59,833 bases of DNA, taken from positions 1-59,833 of the IMG/VR virus record IMGVR_UViG_3300042691_051270. One strand, 5' to 3'. Source of the DNA: a virus. The translations under genes were made by a program, and so were the position numbers. Position 1 is the first letter of the stretch, and every line of letters begins with the position of its first letter. Of this stretch, positions 16,244 through 24,634 are shown piece by piece. The notes beneath the pieces were generated by a model. That model had not been told where the DNA came from, did not search any database, and saw only the letters and a list, made by a program, of their open reading frames with translations.

Positions 16244-16837
16244 TCAGTCACCAATGATCTTGTCTACGATTCCGAGCTTGACGGCTTGTTCTGGAAGGAG
16301 GTAGAAGTCGTGTCCGGACTTCATGATCTTCTCAATCTCCGCCTTGGAACCCTTGGTCTCGCGGACAATCGCATCCACCATCTGGTCCTGCATGCGCTTG
16401 TGCTCCTTAGACTCGTTGATCACTTCGAACACATTTCCTCCGACACCGCCGGAGATTGGATGGATCATCACTCGAGCGTTCCGGCCGATCATCCTCTTGC
16501 CTTTGGCTCCTGTGGCGAGGAGTAGAACACCTGCACTCATGACCTTTCCGAGGGCGATGGTGTGGACTGGACATGGGAGAAATTTGATCGTATCGTACAA
16601 GGTGAACATCTCGTCCACCGATCCGCCGTACGTGGAGATCACGAGGTGGATGGGCTTGTGGTTCTGAGAGGCGAGGTGGAGTAACTGGGCGACCACCAGT
16701 GAGATGGATGCCTCGTTCACCTCGCCGTGGAGGACAACGAGTCGCTGAGAGTCTCCCATCGCGATTCCCATTGTGGTAGATGATTCATCACTATTTGTTT
16801 TCGAAACTCTCGCGGAGTTGCTGACTAATCTTCCCAT
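16244..16837 (-). CDS. clpP: ClpP-like serine protease
   Basis: The ClpP/crotonase fold is clear: YGGSVDEMFTLYDTI, then the nucleophile region GKVMSAGVLLLATG, the His region ARVMIHPISGG and the Asp region GHDFYLLPEQAVKLGIVDKI. With the start at the ATG at 16835-16837 (AAGGAG ahead of it), the triad is Ser101, His126 and Asp177, all present, so it should be active. Length (197 aa) equals cellular ClpP. It could be a self-compartmentalised protease acting with a host Clp ATPase, or a prohead-type protease. ClpP homologues occur in several aquatic phages. The start overlaps the stop of the upstream gene by one base (TGATG). Confidence 0.9.
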   Translation of the reverse strand: MGRLVSNSARVSKTNSDESSTTMGIAMGDSQRLVVLHGEVNEASISLVVAQLLHLASQNHKPIHLVISTYGGSVDEMFTLYDTIKFLPCPVHTIALGKVMSAGVLLLATGAKGKRMIGRNARVMIHPISGGVGGNVFEVINESKEHKRMQDQMVDAIVRETKGSKAEIEKIMKSGHDFYLLPEQAVKLGIVDKIIGD

Positions 16838-17085
16838 CACTCGTCTCCTTCTGTGGCACCATAGATCTTGGAGATGAAGAGGTCCTTGCCTTTGAACTCC
16901 TTCACGAATCCCGTGAGCTCCTTCAACTCGTCCACGTTCTCCAGTTCGAGGCCGAGGTAATAGATGATCAACCAGCGCTGTCGATCATTGATTCCGAAAT
17001 GGTTGATTTCTCGGACAATCTCGTGTGCCACCTTGTTATCGGCAGCTAACTTCTCAGATTCTAACTGACCGTATATCTCTGACAT
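16837..17085 (-). CDS. Conserved-looking small protein, 82 aa, unknown function
   Basis: Helical and charged; the core is EINHFGINDRQRWLIIYYLG followed by ELENVDELKELTGFVKEF. No cysteines, signal peptide or membrane segment. It immediately precedes clpP with a TGATG junction and shares its GC-rich composition, so they are probably co-expressed. An adaptor or partner role for the protease is possible, but no sequence signature shows it. Confidence 0.6.
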   Translation of the reverse strand: MSEIYGQLESEKLAADNKVAHEIVREINHFGINDRQRWLIIYYLGLELENVDELKELTGFVKEFKGKDLFISKIYGATEGDE

Positions 17086-17087
17086 TT

Positions 17088-17561
17088 TTACTCCGATGGT
17101 ACAGCGACATCTTCTCGAGAGAATGATTCCACCTTGAAGAAGGTCTCGCTCATAATCCTAACATATTTTCCTTGTTTCGTGCCTGCTTCTTCTTCTTGAG
17201 CAAGGATAACGAAATTTCCCCACTGTTTATTCTCCAATATGAACTGAGCTTGCTCCCATGTTGCTAAATCAACATTATTTCTCTCAAGTATGTCTGAAAG
17301 ATTATGTGGAAGTGAAAGTTTAATGTCTTCTATTTTAACAATAGAAGACATTGCTTCTTTTCCGGGAATTATATCTGAAGTACATACATCTATGACTTTA
17401 TGAACAATACCGCAGTTATTGCACTGAGAATATTTTATTCTCACCGTATCGTCATCATTAACTACAGAAAATACAATGAAGTGATGGGCAGGTGGGCTTG
17501 ATAAGCCTTTGTATTGAGGTAAAACACACCTGCATTTAACAAGGTGTCTGTAGCCTTTCAT
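17088..17561 (-). CDS. Protein with zinc-ribbon-like cysteines, 157 aa
   Basis: Cysteines occur as CRC (about 10-12) and CNNCGIVHK (around residues 47-55), with a further Cys soon after. The CxxCG knuckle suggests a small zinc-binding domain. A conserved-looking core follows (LATWEQAQFILENKQWGNFV). Composition is AT-rich again, unlike the preceding genes. It lies in an operon-like run (one-base overlap upstream, two-base gap downstream). No function recognised. Confidence 0.55.
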   Translation of the reverse strand: MKGYRHLVKCRCVLPQYKGLSSPPAHHFIVFSVVNDDDTVRIKYSQCNNCGIVHKVIDVCTSDIIPGKEAMSSIVKIEDIKLSLPHNLSDILERNNVDLATWEQAQFILENKQWGNFVILAQEEEAGTKQGKYVRIMSETFFKVESFSREDVAVPSE

Positions 17562-17794
17562 TACAAATACTTCTTTATCATTGTCTGATAGAAAGGAAGA
17601 GTCTTTTGAAAGGACTCATCCAGAGACAAAGTAACTAAGCTAATCAGTTTTTCAACTTGATCATTGCTTAATTCTAAGTCTTTGTTTCTCATCATAGTGA
17701 GAAAATTTGACACAAAAGTGTCTTTTGCACTGTCTATCAGTATTCTAGAGTCTCTTGAAATCTTATCAACGATGTTCATAAAATTTATATACAC
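17561..17794 (-). CDS. Small helical protein, 77 aa, unknown function
   Basis: Predicted mostly alpha-helical, with segments such as IVDKISRDSRILIDSAKDTF and LSNDQVEKLISLVTLSLDES. A second ATG five codons in (MNIVDKIS) could be the true start; neither has a clear ribosome-binding site. Its stop overlaps the next gene's start by one base (TAATG). No family recognised. Confidence 0.5.
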   Translation of the reverse strand: MYINFMNIVDKISRDSRILIDSAKDTFVSNFLTMMRNKDLELSNDQVEKLISLVTLSLDESFQKTLPFYQTMIKKYL

Positions 17795-17803
17795 AAGAGA
17801 GAG

Positions 17804-18928
17804 CTAAAGTAAAAATCTTACAGAAGATTCAAAGTTTTTCTGAAAAGAATCATAAAATTTCTTTGCATTTTCTTCAGGATTGAATGTGTTATTCATGATT
17901 GAAGAAATGATTCTGATCCCTTCATCTATCTGACTAGATCTATAAAAAAAATCCATATCATCTGGTATGCAGATGTTGATACACTCAGAAGATAATGATT
18001 TTATCCTATTAGAGAGGATATCAGATAATTCTGGTCTTTCTTTAGATTTTCTTATCAACTCATCTACGTGTCTTTTGACTGAAGATGAAAAATTAGAATT
18101 TCCGCTAAAAGACTTTTCCGTTAAAATACAAGTATTTAGTTCTCCTAATAACTCCGGATTTAGCGATGATATTAAATTTCCTTTTGTAGTAGAGATTACA
18201 TCTGCTCCGGAAACTGTCGCTACGTCCACAATAGTGTTAACTTCATCAAGATCAAAAGCAGTCTTGTAGGGATATACCTGTATTGTCTTTCTATCATTGT
18301 TGACTTTTAGTGTATTGAGAACGTCATTTGACAATCCTCTGACTAGAAGAAGACAAGGAATTTTAGTCTCTGACAGGAAACTTAAAAGATGATGTATTTC
18401 AGATACATTTTCTATGTATCCATCGATACATGCCACTTTCAATCTTGGAATCTCTTGTGTTTGAATCTTAAGAAGAGAATTTAATAAAAAGTGGTAACCT
18501 TTTACTAGCTCTAGATAAGAAGAAGTTGAAGTAGATTTCTTTAAAAAGATTCTAGAGCTAGATGAGGCAAGATTCAAAGAGTCTTTTAGCAAATTTTCTA
18601 CTAAAGAAGCATACCCAAAACTTTCAATTAATCTAATGACTTCTTTTTTAGACTTTGTTGAATGAAAGCCCACTCTATTTTTCTTACCACAGAAAAGTTC
18701 TAGAAATAGAACTCCCGAACTGGGACAATTCATTTCAGCTTGAAATGCATAAGAAAGAACACTTTCTAATTGAATTTTTACTTCATATTCTTTTGGATTT
18801 AAGGAAGCTAAATGCTGTAATCTTCTTCTAGTTCTTATCGAGTTAGAAGAATTCTCCAGTGAAAGATTGACTTCAAGATTTTCTTCTATTAGTTTTTTTA
18901 CTTTTTCTAATGATTCTTGATTTGTCAC
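17804..18928 (-). CDS. Diverged GroEL-like protein with apical domain but no ATPase, 374 aa
   Basis: The region from about residue 138 to 260 follows the GroEL apical domain: LELVKGYHF matches the VVEGMQFDRG segment, VACIDGYIENVSEIHHLL matches LLADKKISNIREMLPVLE, CLLLVRGLSNDVLNTLKVNN matches [20 protein letters not shown], and VNTIVDVATVSGADVIS matches AMLQDIATLTGGTVIS. Residues 283-345 resemble the returning intermediate helices (SSVKRHVDELIRKSKE, then SSQIDEGIRIISSIM). The equatorial ATPase signatures, GDGTTT early and the GGG turn late, are missing, and the protein stops about 170 residues short of GroEL. The start codon appears to be GTG. The fold match is my by-eye alignment. It may be a substrate-binding chaperone, a decoy or adaptor for host chaperonin, or a virion protein with a borrowed fold. 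Confidence 0.65.
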   Translation of the reverse strand: MTNQESLEKVKKLIEENLEVNLSLENSSNSIRTRRRLQHLASLNPKEYEVKIQLESVLSYAFQAEMNCPSSGVLFLELFCGKKNRVGFHSTKSKKEVIRLIESFGYASLVENLLKDSLNLASSSSRIFLKKSTSTSSYLELVKGYHFLLNSLLKIQTQEIPRLKVACIDGYIENVSEIHHLLSFLSETKIPCLLLVRGLSNDVLNTLKVNNDRKTIQVYPYKTAFDLDEVNTIVDVATVSGADVISTTKGNLISSLNPELLGELNTCILTEKSFSGNSNFSSSVKRHVDELIRKSKERPELSDILSNRIKSLSSECINICIPDDMDFFYRSSQIDEGIRIISSIMNNTFNPEENAKKFYDSFQKNFESSVRFLL

Positions 18929-18960
18929 AAGTTAATCGTAACACCAAGAATCAAATTTGG

Positions 18961-19473
18961 TCAACTAAATTTTTTTTGAAACCAATCAAGTGCAAAAGTA
19001 ACTGCTGCGCCACCTACAGCAACAATTATCCACCTAAAAAACGACCAAGCTGTATCTTTGCTCTTCGTAAGAGACTCGACATTATTTTCAAGAATAGTAA
19101 TTTTTTTAGTTGCTAGTTCAACTGCTTTGTCGTCTTTCAGATCTTCTTTTTCTGCATGAATTTTCCATACTTGAAGTTCTGTAATTTTTTGCTTGACATC
19201 ATTCACTTCGTTGGTATTATTAAGTCTGTACTCAGACAATTTTGAAAAAATACCATCTTGAGGATCGTAGATTGCTTCGTGAATCTTGTCTACTTTAGAT
19301 ACTAGATTTCCTTGACTTTGTTCAATTTTATCTATCTTGAACAAAAGTGTATCAAATCCCCCGTTAAGAGCGGTACTGTCTGCAAGCTTCTTTTGTATTT
19401 CACTCAAAGTTTGTCTCTGATTTTCTGGAGAGTTTGATGTAAATGCGTTTCTATTCGGTGATTTTTTCTTCAT
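18961..19473 (-). CDS. Coiled-coil protein with C-terminal membrane anchor, 170 aa
   Basis: Residues 30-140 show heptad-like helices (FKIDKIEQSQGNLVSKVDKI, VNDVKQKITELQVWKIH), and the last 30 residues hold one hydrophobic segment, FFRWIIVAVGGAAVTFALDW, followed by a short basic tail. The layout (coiled coil, then a single C-terminal membrane helix) resembles XhlA-type haemolysin/holin proteins of phages. I choose the ATG at 19471-19473 because AGGGAGA lies at ideal spacing before it; an ATG two codons earlier is too close. It heads the left operon, facing the glycan island. A lysis or membrane-anchoring role is an inference. Confidence 0.6.
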   Translation of the reverse strand: MKKKSPNRNAFTSNSPENQRQTLSEIQKKLADSTALNGGFDTLLFKIDKIEQSQGNLVSKVDKIHEAIYDPQDGIFSKLSEYRLNNTNEVNDVKQKITELQVWKIHAEKEDLKDDKAVELATKKITILENNVESLTKSKDTAWSFFRWIIVAVGGAAVTFALDWFQKKFS

Positions 19474-19547
19474 ATACATTTCTCCCTAGCTCAGTACTTT
19501 CTTAAGAGTTAAATAGAAATAAATTTAGAAATTTGAGAAATGAAATT

Positions 19548-21464
19548 ATGAATTTTAAAGAACAGATCTTTGTAAATCCAAAAAATTTAATCAGAGAAGA
19601 TACAGATATTATTTTTGTAGCTGATTTATTTGAATCTGATTATGCTGGGGGAGCCGAGATGACCTCAGAAGCTTTGATAGAAAGTTCTCCACTTAATATT
19701 CAAAAAATCTACTCAAAAGATGTAAATCTTTCTGTTCTGAACAATGGTGTAAAAAAACACTGGGTTTTTGGAAATTTTTCGGGACTTAACCCAGAACTTA
19801 TTCCAAGCATCGTGGCAAATATCAAGTATTCAGTTCTTGAATACGACTACAAGTTTTGCAAGTATAGATCCCCAGAAAAGCACTTGGCTCTTGAAGGAAG
19901 TAATTGTAATTGTCACAACAATATAAACGGTAATATAATCTCTTCTTTCTACTACGGAGCTCAGTCTCTTTGGTGGATGTCTGAAAAACAGAAGAATCTT
20001 TATCTTTCTCTTTTTCCTTTTTTGAATGAAAAAGATAGCACAGTTCTATCTTCTGTATTTTCAAAGAAAACTCTTGCGTCTTTAAGAGTCCTAAGAGAAA
20101 CTCTTAAGAATGATCCTAAGCGTGGATGGTTGGTTCTTGGTTCTCAATCCTGGGTAAAAGGATTCGAAGCTGCCAAAAAGTGGTGCGAAGACAATAGCAA
20201 ACCTTACGAAGTCGTATGGAACGTTCCCTATGAGCAGCTTTTAGCCAAGATGGCAGCAGCTGAAGGTTTTGTATACTTGCCAGCCGGAGGAGACACATGC
20301 CCACGAATGGTGATAGAGGCGAAACTTTTGGGATGTAATCTACACATCAACGACAACGTCCAGCACAAAGACGAAGAGTGGTTCAATACTGACGATTTAA
20401 ATTCGATCGAAGAGTATCTTACCAGTGCTACAGACGTTTTTTGGAACTCGATAAGGAACATCATCAACAAGAAGCCCACGATAAGTGGTTACATAACAAC
20501 TTACAATTGTGAGAAACAAGGTTATCCCTATGTTCAGTCAATCAAATCTATGCTAAATTTTTGCGATGAAGTTTGCGTAGTGGATGGAGGTTCAACAGAT
20601 GGAACATGGGAAAAACTGACAGATCTTTGCGAGAATCACAATAACAAGAAAATTGTAATCAAGCAAATAAAAAGAAACTGGGAAGACCCAAGATTTGCCA
20701 TATTTGACGGTATGCAAAAAGCAGAAGCAAGAGCTTTGTGTACTTCTGATTTTTGTTGGCAAATGGATTCAGATGAAGTTGTTCATGAAGACGATGCTAA
20801 AAAGATAATTGATTTATGTTCGAAATTCCCACCTGGTGTTGAACTGATATCGCTTCCGGTCATAGAGTACTGGGGAGGTCCTAATAAAATTAGGATCGAT
20901 ATTCAACCATGGAAGTGGAGGCTAAGTAGAAACTTATCCCACATAACCCACGGAATACCTTCTTATCTTAGAAAAGAAGACGAGAAGGGTATATATGCGC
21001 TTCCTGGTACTGATGGATGCGATATGATTCATAAGCAGACAGGAATTCCAATTCAGCACCTAACTTTTCATACAAACGAATCAGAGAGAGTAAGAATCGC
21101 TGCTCTCGCTGGTAACAAAGAAGCCCTAGATGTGTATGAAAAGTGGTTCAATCAGATTGTACAAAATATTCCTGGAGTTCACCATTATTCTTGGTACAAC
21201 ATGTCAAGAAAGATGAGACTTTACAGAGACTACTGGACTAGACACTGGAATTCTCTCTTTAACGGGTCTCTAGAAGACAATGAAAAAACAAATATGATGT
21301 TTGATGTTCCTTGGTCTCAAGTCACAGAAGAAATGATAGAAACCAGAGCAAAAGAACTATCAGAAAAAACTGGTGGCTGGATTTGGCATCAGAAGTGGAA
21401 TGGATCGAATACGCCTCACATTCAAGTTAATAGACCTGAACCAGGAGTAATGTCTGAGACATGA
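19548..21464 (+). CDS. Bifunctional glycosyltransferase, GT-B-like plus GT2 domains, 638 aa
   Basis: The N-terminal half (to about residue 300) is GT-B-like: it opens with DIIFVADLFESDYAGGAEMT, has GWLVLGSQSWVKGFEAAKKW and ends with TCPRMVIEAKLLGCN near residue 250, the acidic donor-site region of GT4-type enzymes. From residue 312 a GT2 (GT-A) domain begins, ISGYITTYNCEKQG, with VVDGGSTDGTW and the metal-binding DSDE near 407. Two linked transferases suggest consecutive sugar additions. I start at the ATG at 19548; a TTG at 19533 is also in frame. First gene of the island; its stop overlaps the next start (ATGA). Confidence 0.85.
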   Translation: MNFKEQIFVNPKNLIREDTDIIFVADLFESDYAGGAEMTSEALIESSPLNIQKIYSKDVNLSVLNNGVKKHWVFGNFSGLNPELIPSIVANIKYSVLEYDYKFCKYRSPEKHLALEGSNCNCHNNINGNIISSFYYGAQSLWWMSEKQKNLYLSLFPFLNEKDSTVLSSVFSKKTLASLRVLRETLKNDPKRGWLVLGSQSWVKGFEAAKKWCEDNSKPYEVVWNVPYEQLLAKMAAAEGFVYLPAGGDTCPRMVIEAKLLGCNLHINDNVQHKDEEWFNTDDLNSIEEYLTSATDVFWNSIRNIINKKPTISGYITTYNCEKQGYPYVQSIKSMLNFCDEVCVVDGGSTDGTWEKLTDLCENHNNKKIVIKQIKRNWEDPRFAIFDGMQKAEARALCTSDFCWQMDSDEVVHEDDAKKIIDLCSKFPPGVELISLPVIEYWGGPNKIRIDIQPWKWRLSRNLSHITHGIPSYLRKEDEKGIYALPGTDGCDMIHKQTGIPIQHLTFHTNESERVRIAALAGNKEALDVYEKWFNQIVQNIPGVHHYSWYNMSRKMRLYRDYWTRHWNSLFNGSLEDNEKTNMMFDVPWSQVTEEMIETRAKELSEKTGGWIWHQKWNGSNTPHIQVNRPEPGVMSET

Positions 21465-22204
21465 AAAACAAATTTGTTTTTGTAATACCTTACTATAACT
21501 GCAAAGAAGACATAGAAAAGACAATATTTTCTATGTTGTCTCAGAGCTATGATAACTGGCGTGCTATTTTAATCAATGATCTATCCACAGATGGAACAGA
21601 TTTGTTAGTAAAAGAAACGTGCAATAGCTTGCCTGAAATCCTAAAAAGAAAATTTCTTTTGGTGAACAATAAAGAAAAGCACGGAGAAGTAAGAAATACT
21701 TTAGAATCAATTAAGTCAATAGATGATAGAGAAATTGTCTGTAGACTTGACGGAGGAGACTGGTTAACCGAAAATGACCTTCTTTATATTTTAGATCAAG
21801 TATACCAAGATGAAAATGTCGCCGTGGCATGGACTGCACATAGATGGAGCTATACGACTCAAAACATTTCTGGTCCACTTAATCTTAGAAATAATCAAAC
21901 AGTCTACCAGCACCCATGGGTATCAAGTCATCTAAAGACTTTTAGATGCGGACAATTAAAGAAAGTACCTGACAAAAATTTTAGAGATGAGACTGGTGAT
22001 TACATCATGATAGCATGTGATCAAGCTATATTTTTGCCAATGATGCATTTATCACTAAGCGAAGGTAAAAAATTACAATTTGTACCTGTTGTTGGCTACC
22101 ATTACAATATAGATCTTTCCAATAAAAATCTGTTTCTTAGCGAAAGATCCATAAGACAAAAAATGTCTGCAGAGACTATTCGATCAAGAGGATTTATATC
22201 TTGA
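21461..22204 (+). CDS. Family 2 (GT-A) glycosyltransferase, 247 aa
   Basis: Begins FVFVIPYYNCKEDIEKTIFS, the usual GT2 opening, followed by INDLSTDGTD and, near residue 95, CRLDGGDWLTEND, which holds the metal/nucleotide-binding acidic motif. Length suits a single-domain soluble enzyme; no membrane segment is seen. Coupled by ATGA to the gene before and by TTGA to the gene after. Donor and acceptor cannot be told. Confidence 0.85.
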   Translation: MKNKFVFVIPYYNCKEDIEKTIFSMLSQSYDNWRAILINDLSTDGTDLLVKETCNSLPEILKRKFLLVNNKEKHGEVRNTLESIKSIDDREIVCRLDGGDWLTENDLLYILDQVYQDENVAVAWTAHRWSYTTQNISGPLNLRNNQTVYQHPWVSSHLKTFRCGQLKKVPDKNFRDETGDYIMIACDQAIFLPMMHLSLSEGKKLQFVPVVGYHYNIDLSNKNLFLSERSIRQKMSAETIRSRGFIS

Positions 22205-23100
22205 AAATAATTCTTGACAATGTCAATTTAAATTCTCTTTCGGGTCCAAATTCATTTGGAAGAAGACTAAAGAGTGAAATTGAAAGATCGAATCTTCATA
22301 AATTTGTAGAAAAAGAACCTGCAGACGTTCAACTTTCTTTTATAAGTGCAACAGCCAAAGTAGCGCCCTTGGCGCTAAGATTGGATGGTATATACTTCAA
22401 TACCAGACAAGATTGGCAGTCTAATAATTCATTGATTAAAAAGTCATTTGATTCTGCAGACATTGTTATCTATCAGTCAAAATTTAACAAAGAACTAACT
22501 GAAAGATATTTCTCAACATCGAAAAATTCTGTCATAATAGGAAATGGAACTTCATTAGAAGAGATAGAAAAAATACCTACTAATAACTCTAGTATTCTTG
22601 ATCAATTTTCAGAGATTTGGGCATGCTCTTCTTCCTGGAGACCTCACAAGAGACTAAGAGAAAACATCAGATATTTTTTTGAAAAATCTCCTAAAGATGC
22701 TTGTCTAGTAATAATCGGAGAAAATCCTGACCATCTCGTAAAAGATGCTAGAGTATTTTACACAGGGCAGATTTCTTGGGAGAGCTGTATTTCTCTATAT
22801 AAAAGAGCAAAAGTTTTTATTCACCTCGCTTTTTTAGATCATTGTCCAAATGTAGTCGTTGATGCTCGAGCATCCGGTTGTGAAATAGTAGTTTCATCTT
22901 CTGGTGGTACAAAAGAAATATCTGGTTTTGGATCTACCATAATAAAAGATATAGACTGGGACTTTAAACCAATTGACCTTTATTCCCCGCCAGATCTTAA
23001 TTTTTTAGAAACTTATAAAAATAATATAGAGTCTAATATAGACATAACACAAGTTTCTAAAAAATACTTGAATGCACTAGAGGAGATAGCTCTAACATGA
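22201..23100 (+). CDS. GT4-like glycosyltransferase, 299 aa
   Basis: Starts with TTG overlapping the previous stop (TTGA). A short GT-B enzyme: N-terminal MKIILDNVNLNSLSGPNSFG, middle WACSSSWRPHKRLRENIRYF, then VFYTGQISWESCISLYKRAK and LDHCPNVVVDARASGC. These follow the order of GT4 enzymes, though the usual E-x7-E is represented here by D and E. No membrane segment. Donor sugar unknown. Confidence 0.8.
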   Translation: MKIILDNVNLNSLSGPNSFGRRLKSEIERSNLHKFVEKEPADVQLSFISATAKVAPLALRLDGIYFNTRQDWQSNNSLIKKSFDSADIVIYQSKFNKELTERYFSTSKNSVIIGNGTSLEEIEKIPTNNSSILDQFSEIWACSSSWRPHKRLRENIRYFFEKSPKDACLVIIGENPDHLVKDARVFYTGQISWESCISLYKRAKVFIHLAFLDHCPNVVVDARASGCEIVVSSSGGTKEISGFGSTIIKDIDWDFKPIDLYSPPDLNFLETYKNNIESNIDITQVSKKYLNALEEIALT

Positions 23101-23816
23101 GAGGAATAATTCTTGCTGGAGGTACTGGAAGTAGACTCTATCCGCTGACCAAAGTTACAAATAAATGTCTACTTCCAGTAGGAAGAGAGCCGATGATTTT
23201 TAGAATGATAGATCTTTTAAAAAGATCCAATATAACTGACATTATGATTATAACTGGTCTGGAACACATGGGTCAAGTCGTTTCAGTCCTCGGTTCAGGA
23301 TCGGACTTGGGGTGTTCTATAACATATAGAGTTCAAGACGTCGCAGACGGAATTGCGGCTGCACTAAAATTATGCAGAGATTTTGTGAGAGACGATAAAT
23401 TCGTTGTATTACTTGGAGACAATATTTTTAGTGATCACGAGCAAATCAAAGGATTCTTAAAAGAATTTGAATCATCTAGTGGAAGATATAGGCTTTTTGG
23501 AAAAAAAGTCAAAGATCCCGAAAGATTCGGAGTACCAGTATATAAAGATGGAATTGTAGTCGACATTGTTGAAAAACCAAAATTTCCTCCCACAAACATC
23601 GCGATAGTAGGTCTGTATTGCTATAGTCCTGAAGTCTTTCCAGTGATAGACAGTTTAAAAATTTCAGGAAGAGGTGAATATGAGATAAGCGATGTCAATT
23701 CCTGGCTTGTTAAAAATAGTATCGGCGATGTCGTAGAATTAAAGTGTGAGTGGATAGACGCAGGAACACATGAGTCTTATAAAAGAGCTAACGAAACAGT
23801 TTGGAGACTAAAGTGA
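23097..23816 (+). CDS. rmlA: Sugar-1-phosphate nucleotidyltransferase (RmlA-like)
   Basis: Nucleotide-binding signature at the N-terminus, GGTGSRLYPLTKVTNKCLLP (residues 8-27), with the catalytic Lys23; the metal-binding Asp lies in LLGDNIFSD near 108 and EKPK near 160. At 239 aa it is the short RmlA form that makes dTDP-glucose (or a related NDP-sugar) from sugar-1-phosphate. With the RmlD-like and RmlB-like genes that follow, it suggests a dTDP-deoxysugar route. ATGA overlap with the previous gene. Confidence 0.85.
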   Translation: MRGIILAGGTGSRLYPLTKVTNKCLLPVGREPMIFRMIDLLKRSNITDIMIITGLEHMGQVVSVLGSGSDLGCSITYRVQDVADGIAAALKLCRDFVRDDKFVVLLGDNIFSDHEQIKGFLKEFESSSGRYRLFGKKVKDPERFGVPVYKDGIVVDIVEKPKFPPTNIAIVGLYCYSPEVFPVIDSLKISGRGEYEISDVNSWLVKNSIGDVVELKCEWIDAGTHESYKRANETVWRLK

Positions 23817-24634
23817 AAGCAATAATTGGTTCTGGAAAAGTTTCTAACATAATAAAAGAAGACAGCGACGTAGTTTTTTCCCATAGAGAAATAGAGATAA
23901 AAGATATTGAATCAGTAAGAAAGTGTCTTTCTTCTATTCCTAAAGGAACTACAGTTATTAACACTGCTGCAAAAATAAATTTGGAGTGGTGCGAAGAAAA
24001 TGAAGATGAGTGCTATGAAGTAAATGTAGTAGGAGCTCTTAATGTCGCGAAGGTTTGTAGAGATCTCGGTCTTCACCTGTTTCACTTGAGTAGCGGATGT
24101 ATTTTTGATGGAATGGAGACGGGAAGAGCTTATGACGAGAATGATAAGCCCAACCCATCTGCATGGTATACAAAGTGCAAAGCACAAGCAGACGATCTTA
24201 TAATGAATCTTGGATATGAAAAAATAACAATCGGTAGACCAAGACAGCTGGTCTCTTCGGTACCAAATCCAACAAACATGCTAACAAAATTTGCTTCTTT
24301 GAAGTCAGGAAATTTTATTGATGTTCCTAATAGTATGACATGTATAGAAGACATGAAAGACATGATTAACCACCTGATAGAGGGTAATCATTATGGCATA
24401 TTTAATCTTGCAAATTCCGGAACTGTAACTCCTTACAAAATAGCTAAAAGAGTAAAGAGGACAATAAGCCCAGACCTTGAAGTCAAAAAGATTGACTATA
24501 GTTCTTATTTGAAAACTTTAAAAGTAAAAAGAGTAAATACTATTTTGAGTCTTGAAAAGATAACGTCTACAGGTTACATTCCGAGGAACTCAGAAGTTGC
24601 TCTTGATTGGTGTCTTGAAAATTACGGAAAATAA
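23813..24634 (+). CDS. NAD(P)-dependent sugar reductase/epimerase (RmlD-like)
   Basis: I start at the GTG at 23813, which overlaps the rmlA stop (GTGA); a TTG four codons earlier is in frame but less likely. Short-chain dehydrogenase fold of the RmlD branch: VINTAAKINLEWCEENEDEC, the HLSSGCIFDG strand, and catalytic Tyr119 and Lys123 in WYTKCKAQ. The N-terminal nucleotide loop (IIGSGKVSN) is short, as in RmlD. It could be dTDP-4-dehydrorhamnose reductase or another 4-ketosugar reductase; substrate not certain. No RmlC (3,5-epimerase) is seen in the window. Confidence 0.75.
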   Translation: MKAIIGSGKVSNIIKEDSDVVFSHREIEIKDIESVRKCLSSIPKGTTVINTAAKINLEWCEENEDECYEVNVVGALNVAKVCRDLGLHLFHLSSGCIFDGMETGRAYDENDKPNPSAWYTKCKAQADDLIMNLGYEKITIGRPRQLVSSVPNPTNMLTKFASLKSGNFIDVPNSMTCIEDMKDMINHLIEGNHYGIFNLANSGTVTPYKIAKRVKRTISPDLEVKKIDYSSYLKTLKVKRVNTILSLEKITSTGYIPRNSEVALDWCLENYGK

